From positions 1,798,001 to 1,862,000 of the forward strand of contig NZ_CP186540.1 of NCBI RefSeq assembly GCF_049389645.1: a DNA stretch of 64,000 nucleotides. Direction: 5' to 3'. Both the position numbers and the translations under genes were made by a program. Below the pieces are notes generated by a model. That model did not search any database, was not told the origin of the DNA, and worked only from the letters and a program-made list of their open reading frames with translations. Origin of the DNA: Alkalibacterium sp049389645 (GTDB lineage: Bacteria > Bacillota > Bacilli > Lactobacillales > Carnobacteriaceae_A). Shown in pieces: positions 26,186-35,218 of this stretch (position 1 is its first letter; the number at the start of each line of letters is the position of its first letter).

Positions 26186-27631
26186 ATGGATTTATTTGCA
26201 GATTTATTAATAGAGATTATTAAACATTTCAATAATTTTGTGTTGTACTATGTGATTTTTATAAACACTGTATATACACTGCTATTTTTCGTATCGATCC
26301 GAGCCTTATACATCGATCGGCAAAAAAAGAAATACTGGTCCTATGAAGATATGGTAGCATCAAGTTACACGCCCCCATTATCTATTGTTGTTCCTTGCTT
26401 TAATGAGGCTAAGACCATTGTCAACAATGTTAAAGCATTATTAAGCCTGGAATATAGTGAATTTCAATTGGTCATAGTTAATGATGGATCGAAAGATACG
26501 ACCTTGGAACAGTTGATTCAGGAATTCCAACTGACAAAGATAGATATGCCTTACAGAAAAAAAATCAACACCAAAGAAATTAAAGGCATTTACCTGTCTG
26601 CCATATTTGAGAACATTATATTAGTGGATAAAGAAAACGGTGGAAAAGCGGACGCTCTGAACGCAGGGATAAACATTTCGGAATATCCGATCATCACAGC
26701 CATTGATGCAGATTCAATTATTGAAAGAGATTCGTTAGCTAAGGTTATCAGACCGTTCGTTGAAGATCCTACCGTCATTATATCCGGAGGGGTAGTAAGA
26801 CCGGTAAATGATTGTGTTGTCGACAAAGGCTTTATCGAATCAGTAACTTTAAGCAAAAATAATTTGGTGCGCTTTCAAACGGTTGAATACCTTAGAGCTT
26901 TCTTATTCGGTAGACTGGGGTGGGGGAGTCTGAACGCTTTGTTGATCGTTTCAGGTGCCTTTGGTGTCTTCCGGAAAAGTGTTGTAATTGAAGCTGGCGG
27001 GTATACAGAGGATACGATCGGAGAAGACATGGAATTGGTCGTCAAAATACACCGGAAAATGCTTGAAAGTAAGACACCTTATAAAATTGTATTTGTTCCG
27101 GACCCTGTTTGTTGGACACAAGTACCTGAAGACATGAAAATATTGAAGAGTCAGCGTAAACGTTGGCAAAAAGGTTTAATGGACAGCCTGCTGAATCATA
27201 AGAAGATGTTGTTTAATCCAAAGTATGGCGCTGTTGGGTTGTTGGCAATGCCGTATTATTTCTTTGTGGAAATGTTAGGGGCTGTAATTGAGGTTTTAGG
27301 TTATGTTTCGTTTATCGTCTCATTCTGGTTAGGCATAATCAGCCTGGAGTTTTTTCTGCTGTTCCTTGCTGTATCTGTTTTATACGGTGTCTTTTTATCC
27401 AGCAGTGCTATTTTATTAGACGAATACAATTTTTCGAAATATGAGAATGTTTCTGAATATTTATTATTGATGATTTTCAGTGTGATAGAGAATTTTGGAT
27501 ATCGCCAATTAAACGCATGGTGGAGATTCACCGCGTTCTTTGAATACAAACGGCACAATAAAAACTGGGGTGAAATGTCCCGGACAGAATTCAGTCCGAA
27601 AAAAAATGAACCGAATGAACTAAATAATTAG
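26186..27631 (+). CDS. family 2 glycosyltransferase, processive polysaccharide synthase type
   Basis: The 481-residue membrane enzyme has an N-terminal helix (about 15-42), a cytoplasmic GT-A domain and about four C-terminal helices. The motifs of processive GT2 synthases are all present: VNDGSKD, ENGGKADALNAGI, DADS, GEDMELV and QRKRWQKG (Q-x-x-R-W). Relatives include PgaC, hyaluronan and cellulose synthase-type proteins. It should polymerise a nucleotide sugar into an exported polymer; the sugar cannot be read from the sequence. It lacks a PilZ domain, so control by cyclic di-GMP would have to be indirect, perhaps through the HEAT-repeat neighbour. It is the last gene of the six-gene unit. 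Confidence 0.85.
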   Translation: MDLFADLLIEIIKHFNNFVLYYVIFINTVYTLLFFVSIRALYIDRQKKKYWSYEDMVASSYTPPLSIVVPCFNEAKTIVNNVKALLSLEYSEFQLVIVNDGSKDTTLEQLIQEFQLTKIDMPYRKKINTKEIKGIYLSAIFENIILVDKENGGKADALNAGINISEYPIITAIDADSIIERDSLAKVIRPFVEDPTVIISGGVVRPVNDCVVDKGFIESVTLSKNNLVRFQTVEYLRAFLFGRLGWGSLNALLIVSGAFGVFRKSVVIEAGGYTEDTIGEDMELVVKIHRKMLESKTPYKIVFVPDPVCWTQVPEDMKILKSQRKRWQKGLMDSLLNHKKMLFNPKYGAVGLLAMPYYFFVEMLGAVIEVLGYVSFIVSFWLGIISLEFFLLFLAVSVLYGVFLSSSAILLDEYNFSKYENVSEYLLLMIFSVIENFGYRQLNAWWRFTAFFEYKRHNKNWGEMSRTEFSPKKNEPNELNN

Positions 27632-27674
27632 AAATACCTAATGAGTCCATTTTTTCAATATGCTAGAGATTTTT

Positions 27675-27712
27675 AACCACTTATTTTTATTGTAAGTGGT
27701 TATTTATATATA
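27675..27712 (+). terminator. terminator after glycosyltransferase
   Basis: AACCACTTA (27675-27683) pairs with TAAGTGGTT (27693-27701), with an A/T-rich tail. The stem is short, so it may be leaky. Confidence 0.5.
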
Positions 27713-27776
27713 AAGTAACTACTAAAGTGTTTTTGTATCAAATAAAAGAGTGAAGTCGTATAGTGGAAGTGAACAG

Positions 27777-27827
27777 TTGACAATGAAGAAGAGGGTACGT
27801 TATAATTATCTCGAATTCGTAATAAAA
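27777..27827 (+). promoter_or_regulatory. sigma-A promoter with MhqR-type operator
   Basis: TTGACA (27777-27782) and TATAAT (27801-27806) have 18-nt spacing. Directly after the -10, ATCTCGAATTCGTAAT (27808-27823) followed by AAAA matches the left half and centre of the Bacillus MhqR operator (ATCTCGAATTCGAGAT) with two changes in the right arm. This position would block transcription. It fits the downstream dioxygenase, whose relatives MhqA/MhqO are MhqR targets induced by quinones. Confidence 0.7.
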
Positions 27828-27870
27828 TCATGCATTAGTCATTTTACACAATACGGAAGGATTTGAACAT

Positions 27871-28854
27871 ATGAAACAATTAAAAGGGATTCACCACGTC
27901 ACAGCAATTACCAGCAGTGCAGAAAAAATCTACGACTTTTTCACACAAATTCTAGGGTTGCGTCTGGTCAAAAAAACGGTCAATCAGGATGATATCCAAA
28001 CATATCACTTGTTCTTTGCGGACGATACAGGTAGTGCTGGAACAGATATGACATTCTTTGATTTTCCCGGCATTTCAAAAGGTGTCCACGGGAATGATGA
28101 GATCGCTCGGACAAGTTTCAGAGTACCCACGGATAAAGCGCTCGATTACTGGGTCAAACGTTTTGACCGTCTGAAAGTGGAACACGAAGGCATTCAGGAA
28201 CAATTCGGCAAGAAAGTCATACCGTTTGTCGATTTTGATGAGCAGTCCTATCAGCTGATCTCTGACGAAAATAACAAGGGTATCGCATCGGGGACACCTT
28301 GGCAGGATGGTCCAGTACCACTCGAATTTGCAATCACCGGACTTGGGCGCGTATTTTTACGTTATCAAGATTTGGAGTACATCAAAGAAGTCCTTGAACA
28401 AGTCTATGAAATGAAGCATATCGCTGATAAAGATAATCTGTATCTCTTTGAAATGGGAGAAGGTGGTAACGGTGCAGAAGTTGTAGTTGAACACAATACA
28501 GAACTTCCTCGCCACCAGCAAGGCTACGGAACAGTGCATCATGTGGCTTTCCGTGTCGATGATAAAGAAGATTTAGATAACTGGAAAGAAAGATATCAGT
28601 CCGTTAAACTGCCGAATTCAGGCTATGTGAACCGCTTTTACTTTGGCTCTTTATACGCACGCGTGACAGCCGGTATCCTGGTGGAATTAGCTACAGAAGG
28701 ACCCGGATTTATGGAAGATGAACCGTACGAAACACTCGGAGAGAAACTGTCTCTCCCGCCATTTTTGGAAAACCAGCGTGACATCATCGAAAATGAAGTG
28801 CGTCATATCGATACAGTGAGAAGTACCAAAACATTTGAAAAAGAATACGAATAA
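27871..28854 (+). CDS. mhqO: ring-cleaving dioxygenase of the MhqO/MhqA type (VOC family)
   Basis: The 327-residue protein has two VOC (glyoxalase/dioxygenase) modules. Metal ligands are visible as H in GIHHVTA (residues 6-10), H in VHHVAF (about 223) and E in VELATEGPGF (about 272). It should open hydroquinone or catechol-like rings and detoxify quinones. Length and the end motif KLSLPPFLE agree with the family. The MhqR-like operator upstream supports a role in quinone and electrophile stress. No mhqR gene is in the window. The gene is monocistronic with its own terminator. Confidence 0.85.
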   Translation: MKQLKGIHHVTAITSSAEKIYDFFTQILGLRLVKKTVNQDDIQTYHLFFADDTGSAGTDMTFFDFPGISKGVHGNDEIARTSFRVPTDKALDYWVKRFDRLKVEHEGIQEQFGKKVIPFVDFDEQSYQLISDENNKGIASGTPWQDGPVPLEFAITGLGRVFLRYQDLEYIKEVLEQVYEMKHIADKDNLYLFEMGEGGNGAEVVVEHNTELPRHQQGYGTVHHVAFRVDDKEDLDNWKERYQSVKLPNSGYVNRFYFGSLYARVTAGILVELATEGPGFMEDEPYETLGEKLSLPPFLENQRDIIENEVRHIDTVRSTKTFEKEYE

Positions 28855-28888
28855 AGCTACAGCTTTCGATCGATCTGAAAGTAAATAA

Positions 28889-28941
28889 AATAAATCCCGC
28901 TGTCCTCACACAAGCAAGTGTGTAGTACAGCGGGATTTTTA
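28889..28941. terminator. bidirectional terminator
   Basis: AAATCCCGCTGT (28892-28903) pairs with ACAGCGGGATTT (28927-28938), with an inner CACAC/GTGTG hairpin. It separates two converging genes and has T-runs on both sides. Confidence 0.8.
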
Positions 28942-28971
28942 GTTTAATAGATACTTATTTTCTTATTGAGC

Positions 28972-30306
28972 TCAACTCAACCAGTTCAACATGCCCATAA
29001 TCAAAACAACCAGTATGGCTAGGGGAGCGATATATTTAGCGACGAAGATGAAAGACGATCCCCATGACGTATCTTTGGTATCAGTATGTTCGAGGATTTC
29101 GTCTTTTTTCCACGTCCACGTCACAAAGATAACGGTCAGCAGTGCACTGAGTGGAAGCAGGACGTTACCTGTAAAGCCATCAATAAAGTCCAGGAAGCTG
29201 TACCCAAAGATCGAGATTTCCATCGCTCCCTGACTGAGTGAAGACACGACACCGAGTAGGGTAATGGCGAGGCCAGTTAAGATGGTTACGACTTTACGTG
29301 ATTTGTTGAATCGGCGCATAAAGTAAGCGACGGAAACTTCAAGCAGTGAAATGGCTGAAGACAGTGCCGCCAAGGTGAAGAGGACAAAGAAGATGAGTCC
29401 GACAAAGACACCAATGCCACCGAGGGCCTCAAAGATAGTGGGTAACACGATAAAAATCAAGCCGGCGCCTTCAGCTGGATCTAATCCGAAAGCGAAGAGT
29501 GCCGGGAAAATAACCAGACCTGAAATGATAGCGAAGGCCGTGTCCAGGGCAATGACGATCGCTGCCGAAGAGGGCAGTCGTTCATCTGGATTTAAATAAC
29601 TGCTGTACGTGAGCATGATGCCCATGCCCAAGCTTAGAGTGAAGAAGGCCTGCCCCATCGCGGTGACGTATACATTCGGATCAGTAAAAGCCTCCCAATC
29701 GGGTCTAAACATAAAGTTAAGGGCTTCAGTTGTGCCTCCCAAGGTCAAACTGTAAATCGCTAAAACAATGATGAGGAAACTTAGAATAGGCATCATCCAT
29801 TTACTGGATGTCTCGATGCCCTTTTGAACACCTATAAAGACGATACCAACTGCTAGTAACATAAATATACCCTGCCATAAGATCGGCGAAAAGGTATCAC
29901 CGATAAAATCAGTGAAGAAGACTGAAGAGTCACCTGTTATGCCACCTAAAAGATACTCCCAAGTGTAACGCAGTGACCAGCCACCGATCACCCCATAGAA
30001 CGATAAAATCAGGAAAGCAGCGAGTACACCGAAACCACCGGCGATAAACCAGGCCGTTTTAGGAGCGATTTTCTTGAACGATTCGACCGCATCAGCCTGT
30101 GCGCGACGTCCGATTGAAAATTCGACCAGCATAACTGGGAAACCGAGTAATAAGACACTGATGAGATAAATGATTAAAAAGGCGGACCCGCCACCAGAGC
30201 CCATGGCATAGGAGAAACGCCAGATGTTTCCTAGCCCAACCGCCGAGCCCATGGTTGCTAAAATAAATCCCCAGTGAGATCCCCATTGTTCTCTTGTTTC
30301 TTTCAT
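28972..30306 (-). CDS. neurotransmitter:sodium symporter (NSS) family transporter
   Basis: The 444-residue protein begins with the NSS signature: EQWGSHWGFILATMGSAVGL, then GNIWRFSYAMGSGGGSAF, which forms the sodium and substrate site in LeuT-type carriers. About eleven to twelve membrane helices follow. It probably imports an amino acid with Na+. The ATG at 30306 follows AAGGAGTGG; an earlier start at 30345 is less likely. It is transcribed alone toward the shared terminator. Substrate cannot be predicted, although tryptophan and branched-chain amino acids are common for the family. The region 30346-30700 upstream shows no clear gene. Confidence 0.85.
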   Translation of the reverse strand: MKETREQWGSHWGFILATMGSAVGLGNIWRFSYAMGSGGGSAFLIIYLISVLLLGFPVMLVEFSIGRRAQADAVESFKKIAPKTAWFIAGGFGVLAAFLILSFYGVIGGWSLRYTWEYLLGGITGDSSVFFTDFIGDTFSPILWQGIFMLLAVGIVFIGVQKGIETSSKWMMPILSFLIIVLAIYSLTLGGTTEALNFMFRPDWEAFTDPNVYVTAMGQAFFTLSLGMGIMLTYSSYLNPDERLPSSAAIVIALDTAFAIISGLVIFPALFAFGLDPAEGAGLIFIVLPTIFEALGGIGVFVGLIFFVLFTLAALSSAISLLEVSVAYFMRRFNKSRKVVTILTGLAITLLGVVSSLSQGAMEISIFGYSFLDFIDGFTGNVLLPLSALLTVIFVTWTWKKDEILEHTDTKDTSWGSSFIFVAKYIAPLAILVVLIMGMLNWLS

Positions 30307-30710
30307 AATAATACCACTCCTTCTCTGATAGTCATTTTCTCTCACAGTTAAGAAACCAACTGTGAAGATCCTAACACGAATAGCTGAACCTTCTGATCCA
30401 AGACTTTTAAAAGGTTGTTACCGATATGGTATGAGAGTGTACAAGGGAGAATGTTTTATTTGACCCTATTGTAGAGCTAAAAGCATTCGATAACAAGTGT
30501 TTTCATAATATAATATATACAAACTAGTGTCTGTAAATCTAGCTGGTGAAAAGGATGAATACTGTTAACGTACGTTTGTAAATATTTTAAATCATACAAT
30601 GAAAAGTTGAAACGTGCTAGCAAAACGATTTATCCAAACATTTACTTTTTTTAACCGGGAATTGGCCTATATTGGGTCAGGTAGTAAGGTGGTCAAGATA
30701 AAATCTTTAC

Positions 30711-30795
30711 TTGTATAAATTAAATTTATAGCTCTATACATATTAAGTATTTGCTAATTAGGAAAAATCAGGTAAACTTAATAAAAGCGCTTACA
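30711..30795 (+). promoter_or_regulatory. promoter region and cre site of the ptb-buk-bkd operon
   Basis: TAAAAGCGCTTACA at 30782-30795 differs from the CcpA cre consensus by one base and sits just before the ptb ribosome site, where CcpA would act as a roadblock. A possible promoter is TTGTAT (30711-30716) with TATACA (30735-30740), spacing 18. Catabolite repression of this pathway is known in E. faecalis. The promoter assignment is weak, the cre site is good. Confidence 0.6.
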
Positions 30796-30816
30796 ACAAA
30801 TGAGGGAGTGGACATA

Positions 30817-31671
30817 ATGCCAACAATTGCAGTTGCAGGGGGAGCTAGAAAAGAAATTTTAGAGTTGGCACGATTGAGTAAAATTGAATTCAAAGATGGC
30901 GTTAAATTTAAAGTGTTTGACGTCGATCCTAATATCGATCATGAAGAGACTTGGGAATACATACAGTGTGAATCAGAAGAAGATATGGTGCATCAAACGG
31001 TAAAAAGTGTCGTGAACAAGGAAGCAGATATTCTGCTAAAAGGAGGCGTGCAGACACATGTCTTATTAAAAGAAGTGCTCAAAAAAGAACATGACTTGAA
31101 GACCCAGGACCTGCTGTCACATGTTGCTTTAGTTAATCTGCCAGCTTTGGACCGACAAATTTTACTCACGGATGCCGGGATGAACATCATGCCGACAGCG
31201 GATGAGCTGGAACAAATCATCAACAATGTCATAAAGGTAGGGAAAGCTATTGGGCTTGAACATCCAAAGGTAGCATTGATCAGCTCAGCAGAAAATTATA
31301 ACCCAAAAATGCCTTCATCGGTTCTGGCTAAAGCATTGACAGAACGATTCAAAGATTGTTCTGAAGCGACGGTATACGGTCCACTTTCACTCGATTTATC
31401 ATTATCTAAAACAGCGGTTGAACATAAAAAGTTCGATGGACCTATTCGAGGCGATGCCGATATTCTGGTGGTCCCCAATATCGATGTGGGGAATGTCTTG
31501 TATAAATCCTTCCTACTCTTTGGAGAAGCAATCATGGGAGGAACGATCGTCGGCACGAAAGTACCGATCGTCTTAACGTCCCGCAGTGATGATGTAGAGA
31601 GTAAACTGTATGCATTGAAATTTGCGTTGATGCAAGTGACTGACAAAAAAACGGTTGGAGGTCGTCTATGA
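30817..31671 (+). CDS. ptb: phosphate butyryltransferase
   Basis: The 284-residue protein is a phosphotransacylase of the PTA/PTB fold with conserved segments TIAVAGGARKEILELARL, ALINLPALDRQILLTDAGMN-like, and PNIDVGNVLYKSF. It exchanges CoA for phosphate on butyryl-, isobutyryl- or isovaleryl-CoA. The ATG at 30817 follows GAGGGAGTGG; an upstream in-frame start at 30751 would read through the cre site and is rejected. It overlaps buk by 4 nt. It is the first gene of a six-gene operon in the order ptb-buk-bkdD-bkdA-bkdB-bkdC, as in E. faecalis. Confidence 0.9.
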   Translation: MPTIAVAGGARKEILELARLSKIEFKDGVKFKVFDVDPNIDHEETWEYIQCESEEDMVHQTVKSVVNKEADILLKGGVQTHVLLKEVLKKEHDLKTQDLLSHVALVNLPALDRQILLTDAGMNIMPTADELEQIINNVIKVGKAIGLEHPKVALISSAENYNPKMPSSVLAKALTERFKDCSEATVYGPLSLDLSLSKTAVEHKKFDGPIRGDADILVVPNIDVGNVLYKSFLLFGEAIMGGTIVGTKVPIVLTSRSDDVESKLYALKFALMQVTDKKTVGGRL

Positions 31672-32753
31672 ATAAGTTGATATTGGTGATCAATCCGGGT
31701 TCGACATCGACGAAGGTCTCTCTCTACAATGAAAAGGACTCAGTGGCGGCTGAAACGATCCGTCACAAGATGGAAGAACTCGCTCAATATGATAGGATCA
31801 TCGATCAGAAAGCATTTCGTAAGCAGGTTATTCTAGACTTCATGAAAAAGGAAGGCTATGGACCGGAAGATCTACAAGCGGTCGTGGGTCGAGGAGGGCT
31901 CCTGAAACCTATTCCAGGCGGAACTTACTTGATCGATGAGGCGATGCTGAAAGATTTAAGAGAAGAGAAATACAGTACCCATGCATCAAACCTTGGAGCT
32001 GTCTTGGCCAATGAAATTGCCGAAACAGCAGGTGTGAACGCGTATATCGTTGATCCGGTGGTTGTGGACGAGATGGATGCCATCGCTCGTGTGTCCGGTT
32101 TGAAAGGGATCGAACGCCGCAGTGTAGCCCATGCCTTGAACCAGAAAGCCGTAGCTAGAAAGATCCTGCAGCAAAAGAACAAGAAATATACGGACAGTAA
32201 TGTCATCGTTGCGCATCTAGGTGGTGGGTCAAGTATCGGGGCACATCACAGAGGCAGGATGATCGATGTGGTCAACGGCTTGGATGGTGAAGGTCCATTT
32301 ACGCCGGAACGCACAGGCGGTTTGCCCCTGTATGACTTTGCCAGAATGATCTTGGAAAAAGAGATGACACTGGACCAAATCAAAAAAATACTGGCCGGTA
32401 ATGGCGGCATCAATTCATACCTCAACGAAATCGATTTAAGGAACGTGATCGAAAAAATCGATAAGGGTGACCGGGAAGCAGCGGATTATCTTGAAGCCAT
32501 GACGTATCAGATCGCGAAAGCCATTGGCGAAATGGCAACGGTCTTGAAAGGCGACGTCGATGCAATCATCCTGACTGGTGGTGCCAGTTATAGTGCGTTT
32601 GTCGTGGAACATATCAAAGAACGCGTGTCTTGGATCGCTCCGGTGGAAGTCATGGCGGGGGAAATGGAAATGGACGCCCTGCACGAAGGTGTCATGCGCG
32701 TCTTAAATAATGAAGAGGAACCGAAACGATACAGCGAGACAAATAGTGGATAA
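31668..32753 (+). CDS. buk: butyrate kinase (branched-chain acid kinase)
   Basis: The 361-residue ASKHA-fold kinase shows INPGSTSTKVS near the N-terminus, GRGGLLKPIPGG, HLGGGSSIGAHHRG and LTGGASYS, all characteristic of butyrate kinase. It transfers the acyl phosphate to ADP, yielding ATP and a free acid (isobutyrate, isovalerate or 2-methylbutyrate). It is translationally coupled to ptb by ATGA and precedes bkdD. Distinct from the acetate kinase at 46897, which is longer and carries the AckA motifs. Confidence 0.92.
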   Translation: MNKLILVINPGSTSTKVSLYNEKDSVAAETIRHKMEELAQYDRIIDQKAFRKQVILDFMKKEGYGPEDLQAVVGRGGLLKPIPGGTYLIDEAMLKDLREEKYSTHASNLGAVLANEIAETAGVNAYIVDPVVVDEMDAIARVSGLKGIERRSVAHALNQKAVARKILQQKNKKYTDSNVIVAHLGGGSSIGAHHRGRMIDVVNGLDGEGPFTPERTGGLPLYDFARMILEKEMTLDQIKKILAGNGGINSYLNEIDLRNVIEKIDKGDREAADYLEAMTYQIAKAIGEMATVLKGDVDAIILTGGASYSAFVVEHIKERVSWIAPVEVMAGEMEMDALHEGVMRVLNNEEEPKRYSETNSG

Positions 32754-32767
32754 GTGAGGGGAAAGCG

Positions 32768-34183
32768 ATGGCGATAGAAACAGACCTGCTAATACTTGGT
32801 GGCGGAACAGGCGGCTATGTCGCAGCTATACAGGCAGCAAAGCAGGGCATGGACGTGGTACTGATTGAACAGGACAAGCTCGGTGGAACGTGTCTGCACT
32901 GGGGCTGCATCCCAACAAAAGCGCTGCTTAGAAGTGCGGAAGTGATGGACACCTTGAAGAACGCAAAAGAATACGGCGTAGACATCAGTGGCTCAGTTCA
33001 AGTCGATTTTGCGAAAGTGAACGAACGAAAACAAGCCATAGTTGACCAGCTTTACAAGGGTGTGCAGGCCCTGGTGCAGAAAAACAAGATCAAAGTGGTG
33101 TATGGCAAAGGTGCTGTTTTAGGCCCGTCGATTTTTTCGCCGGTCTCTGGTGCGGTAGCCGTAACCTTTGACGACGAAGACAAAGAAGAAGAAATCTATG
33201 TGTCCAAAAAACTGATCATTGCTACAGGATCAAGTCCGGCCACCTTGCCGCATCTGCCATTGGATGAAGAAACCATTTTGTCCTCTTATGGGATGCTACA
33301 ACTTGAAGAACTGCCGGAATCCATCGCCATCATTGGCGGCGGCGTGATCGGTGTCGAGTGGGCGTCACTTCTTCACAGTTTGGGTGTCAAAGTCACGATC
33401 TTCGAAGCACTAGATCGACTGATCGTCAACGAAAGCAGGACGGTTTCTAAAGCGTTGCTCAAACAGTTCAAAAGACGCGGCATTCAGGTGGAACTCAGCC
33501 AGCTCGTTGAAGGCGTGGAAAAAACAGACGGCCAGGTGAACCTTTCTGTGAAAGGAAAAGATACGCCTATATCATTTGAAAAAGTAATGGTTGCGATCGG
33601 GAGAAAACCGAATGTGGATGGGATCGGACTTCAGAACACCTCGATTAAATATGATGCCAAAGGGATCCAAGTGAACGATCATTACCAGACGACAGAGAGC
33701 CACATTTATGCAATCGGGGACTGCATCGATACCTTGCAGCTCGCGCATGTGGCGATGAAAGAGGGCGAACTGGCCGTTGAACACATCGTTCACGAAACCA
33801 GTGAGCCGATAAATTATCTGAATGTGCCACGCTGCACCTATACGACACCTGAAATAGCCAGTGTGGGTTATACAAAAGAAACGTTGCCGGAAGGTAAAAA
33901 AGTGAAAATGGGAACATTCAGCTTCAATGCCAACGGCAAAGCCTTGATTCACGGCTTTGCTGACGGGTTTGTTGAAGTGATGAAAGATGAAGAAACCGAT
34001 GACTTGATCGGTGTGTCCATCATTGGTCCGCATGCGACGGATCTGATTTCAGAAATGAGCACAGCGATCTATTTGAATGCGACCCCGCTTGAAATCGGCG
34101 AAGCGATCCATCCGCATCCGACCTTGACGGAAGCTATTCAAGAAGCAGCGCTGGATGTCTACAAATTAGCGATCCATAAATAA
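32768..34183 (+). CDS. bkdD: dihydrolipoyl dehydrogenase, E3 of branched-chain 2-oxoacid dehydrogenase
   Basis: The 471-residue flavoprotein has an N-terminal FAD site (LGGGTGGYVAAI), the redox disulfide GGTCLHWGCIPTK, a central NAD site (IIGGGVIGVEWASLL), AIGDC and the C-terminal dimer motif HPHPTLTEA with the catalytic His-Glu pair. It reoxidises the lipoyl arm of the E2 encoded downstream with NAD+. Being inside the bkd operon it is the dedicated E3 (BkdD or LpdV). Confidence 0.92.
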   Translation: MAIETDLLILGGGTGGYVAAIQAAKQGMDVVLIEQDKLGGTCLHWGCIPTKALLRSAEVMDTLKNAKEYGVDISGSVQVDFAKVNERKQAIVDQLYKGVQALVQKNKIKVVYGKGAVLGPSIFSPVSGAVAVTFDDEDKEEEIYVSKKLIIATGSSPATLPHLPLDEETILSSYGMLQLEELPESIAIIGGGVIGVEWASLLHSLGVKVTIFEALDRLIVNESRTVSKALLKQFKRRGIQVELSQLVEGVEKTDGQVNLSVKGKDTPISFEKVMVAIGRKPNVDGIGLQNTSIKYDAKGIQVNDHYQTTESHIYAIGDCIDTLQLAHVAMKEGELAVEHIVHETSEPINYLNVPRCTYTTPEIASVGYTKETLPEGKKVKMGTFSFNANGKALIHGFADGFVEVMKDEETDDLIGVSIIGPHATDLISEMSTAIYLNATPLEIGEAIHPHPTLTEAIQEAALDVYKLAIHK

Positions 34184-34204
34184 GAAAGCGAGTGTGAAGA
34201 GACT

Positions 34205-35194
34205 ATGAAAAAACTGGCAGAAGCTGGATTGACAAAAGAAGAAATCATCGGAGCTTACAGACATGTTTTAATGGGACGTCGCCTGGATGAACGGCTATGG
34301 CAGCTGACGCGTATCGGCAAGACATCGTTCAACATCTCAGGACAGGGGCATGAAGTGGGGCAAGTGGCGATGGCCATGGCCTTTGACCACGATAAAGATT
34401 ATTTCCTGCCTTACTATCGGGACATGACACCGTGCCTGGTCTGGGGAATGACACCGAAAGATATTTTGCTCGGTTCACTCGGAAAAGAAGCCGATCCGTC
34501 TTCCCATGGCCGTCAGATGCCGAACCATTATGGCTCCAAAGAACATAATATCGTGACGCATTCGTCAACAGTCAGCACGCAGTTCCCACTGGCAACCGGT
34601 GTCGCTTATGGTGCTCAACTTGGTAAGAAAGACTACGTTACCCTGACGACAACAGGAGAAGGGGCAGCCAACCAGGGTGAAGTGCAGGAAGCCATGAACT
34701 TTGCCGGCGTGAAAAAATTGCCGCTCATTTTTGTATTTGAAAACAATGGCTACGCGATTTCCGTCGGACGAGAAGAACAGTATGCCAGCGAAAAGCTATC
34801 CGACCGCGGACCGGCTTTTGGCTTTACGGGCATACAGGTAGACGGTCATGACTTTGTAGAATCATATCTGGCCTTCAAGCAAGTTGTAGAGGACGCACGA
34901 AACGGCAAAGGGCCCGCCTTGATCGAATTGATGGTGACACGCTTGACCGCACATTCGGCGGATGATGATCACTCTGTATACCGTTCCAAAGAAGATATTG
35001 AAAACCTGAAGAACAACGACGGGTTGCTCTTGTTTGAAAAACAACTCATTGAAGAAGGATATCTGACACGTGAACAGATGAAAGCAATGGATAAAGAACT
35101 TAAAGAGGAAATCAACCAAGCGACGGATGAAGCAGAGGCCATGCCTGATCCAACACCAGATACCATACTTGAACAGGTCTATGCAGATAAATAA
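34205..35194 (+). CDS. bkdA: branched-chain 2-oxoacid dehydrogenase E1 alpha subunit
   Basis: The 329-residue subunit has the thiamine diphosphate motif from GEGAANQGEVQEAMNFA to ENNGYAIS, and the phosphorylation-loop-like TAHSADDDHSVYR. With BkdB it decarboxylates 2-oxoisocaproate, 2-oxoisovalerate and related acids and transfers the acyl group to lipoyl E2. The gene lies 21 bp after bkdD and 24 bp before bkdB. Confidence 0.92.
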   Translation: MKKLAEAGLTKEEIIGAYRHVLMGRRLDERLWQLTRIGKTSFNISGQGHEVGQVAMAMAFDHDKDYFLPYYRDMTPCLVWGMTPKDILLGSLGKEADPSSHGRQMPNHYGSKEHNIVTHSSTVSTQFPLATGVAYGAQLGKKDYVTLTTTGEGAANQGEVQEAMNFAGVKKLPLIFVFENNGYAISVGREEQYASEKLSDRGPAFGFTGIQVDGHDFVESYLAFKQVVEDARNGKGPALIELMVTRLTAHSADDDHSVYRSKEDIENLKNNDGLLLFEKQLIEEGYLTREQMKAMDKELKEEINQATDEAEAMPDPTPDTILEQVYADK

Positions 35195-35218
35195 AGGAAG
35201 AAAGGATGCGTTAAGCCC

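Noticed and set aside
30817..32753. ptb-buk as a Clostridium-type butyrate fermentation pathway
   Set aside because: Crotonase, butyryl-CoA dehydrogenase and related genes are absent, whereas the bkd genes follow immediately; branched acyl-CoA is the likely substrate.
33572..34033. Long minus-strand open frames opposite bkdD and other bkd genes
   Set aside because: They are shadows of highly conserved plus-strand genes and have no ribosome site or recognisable domain.
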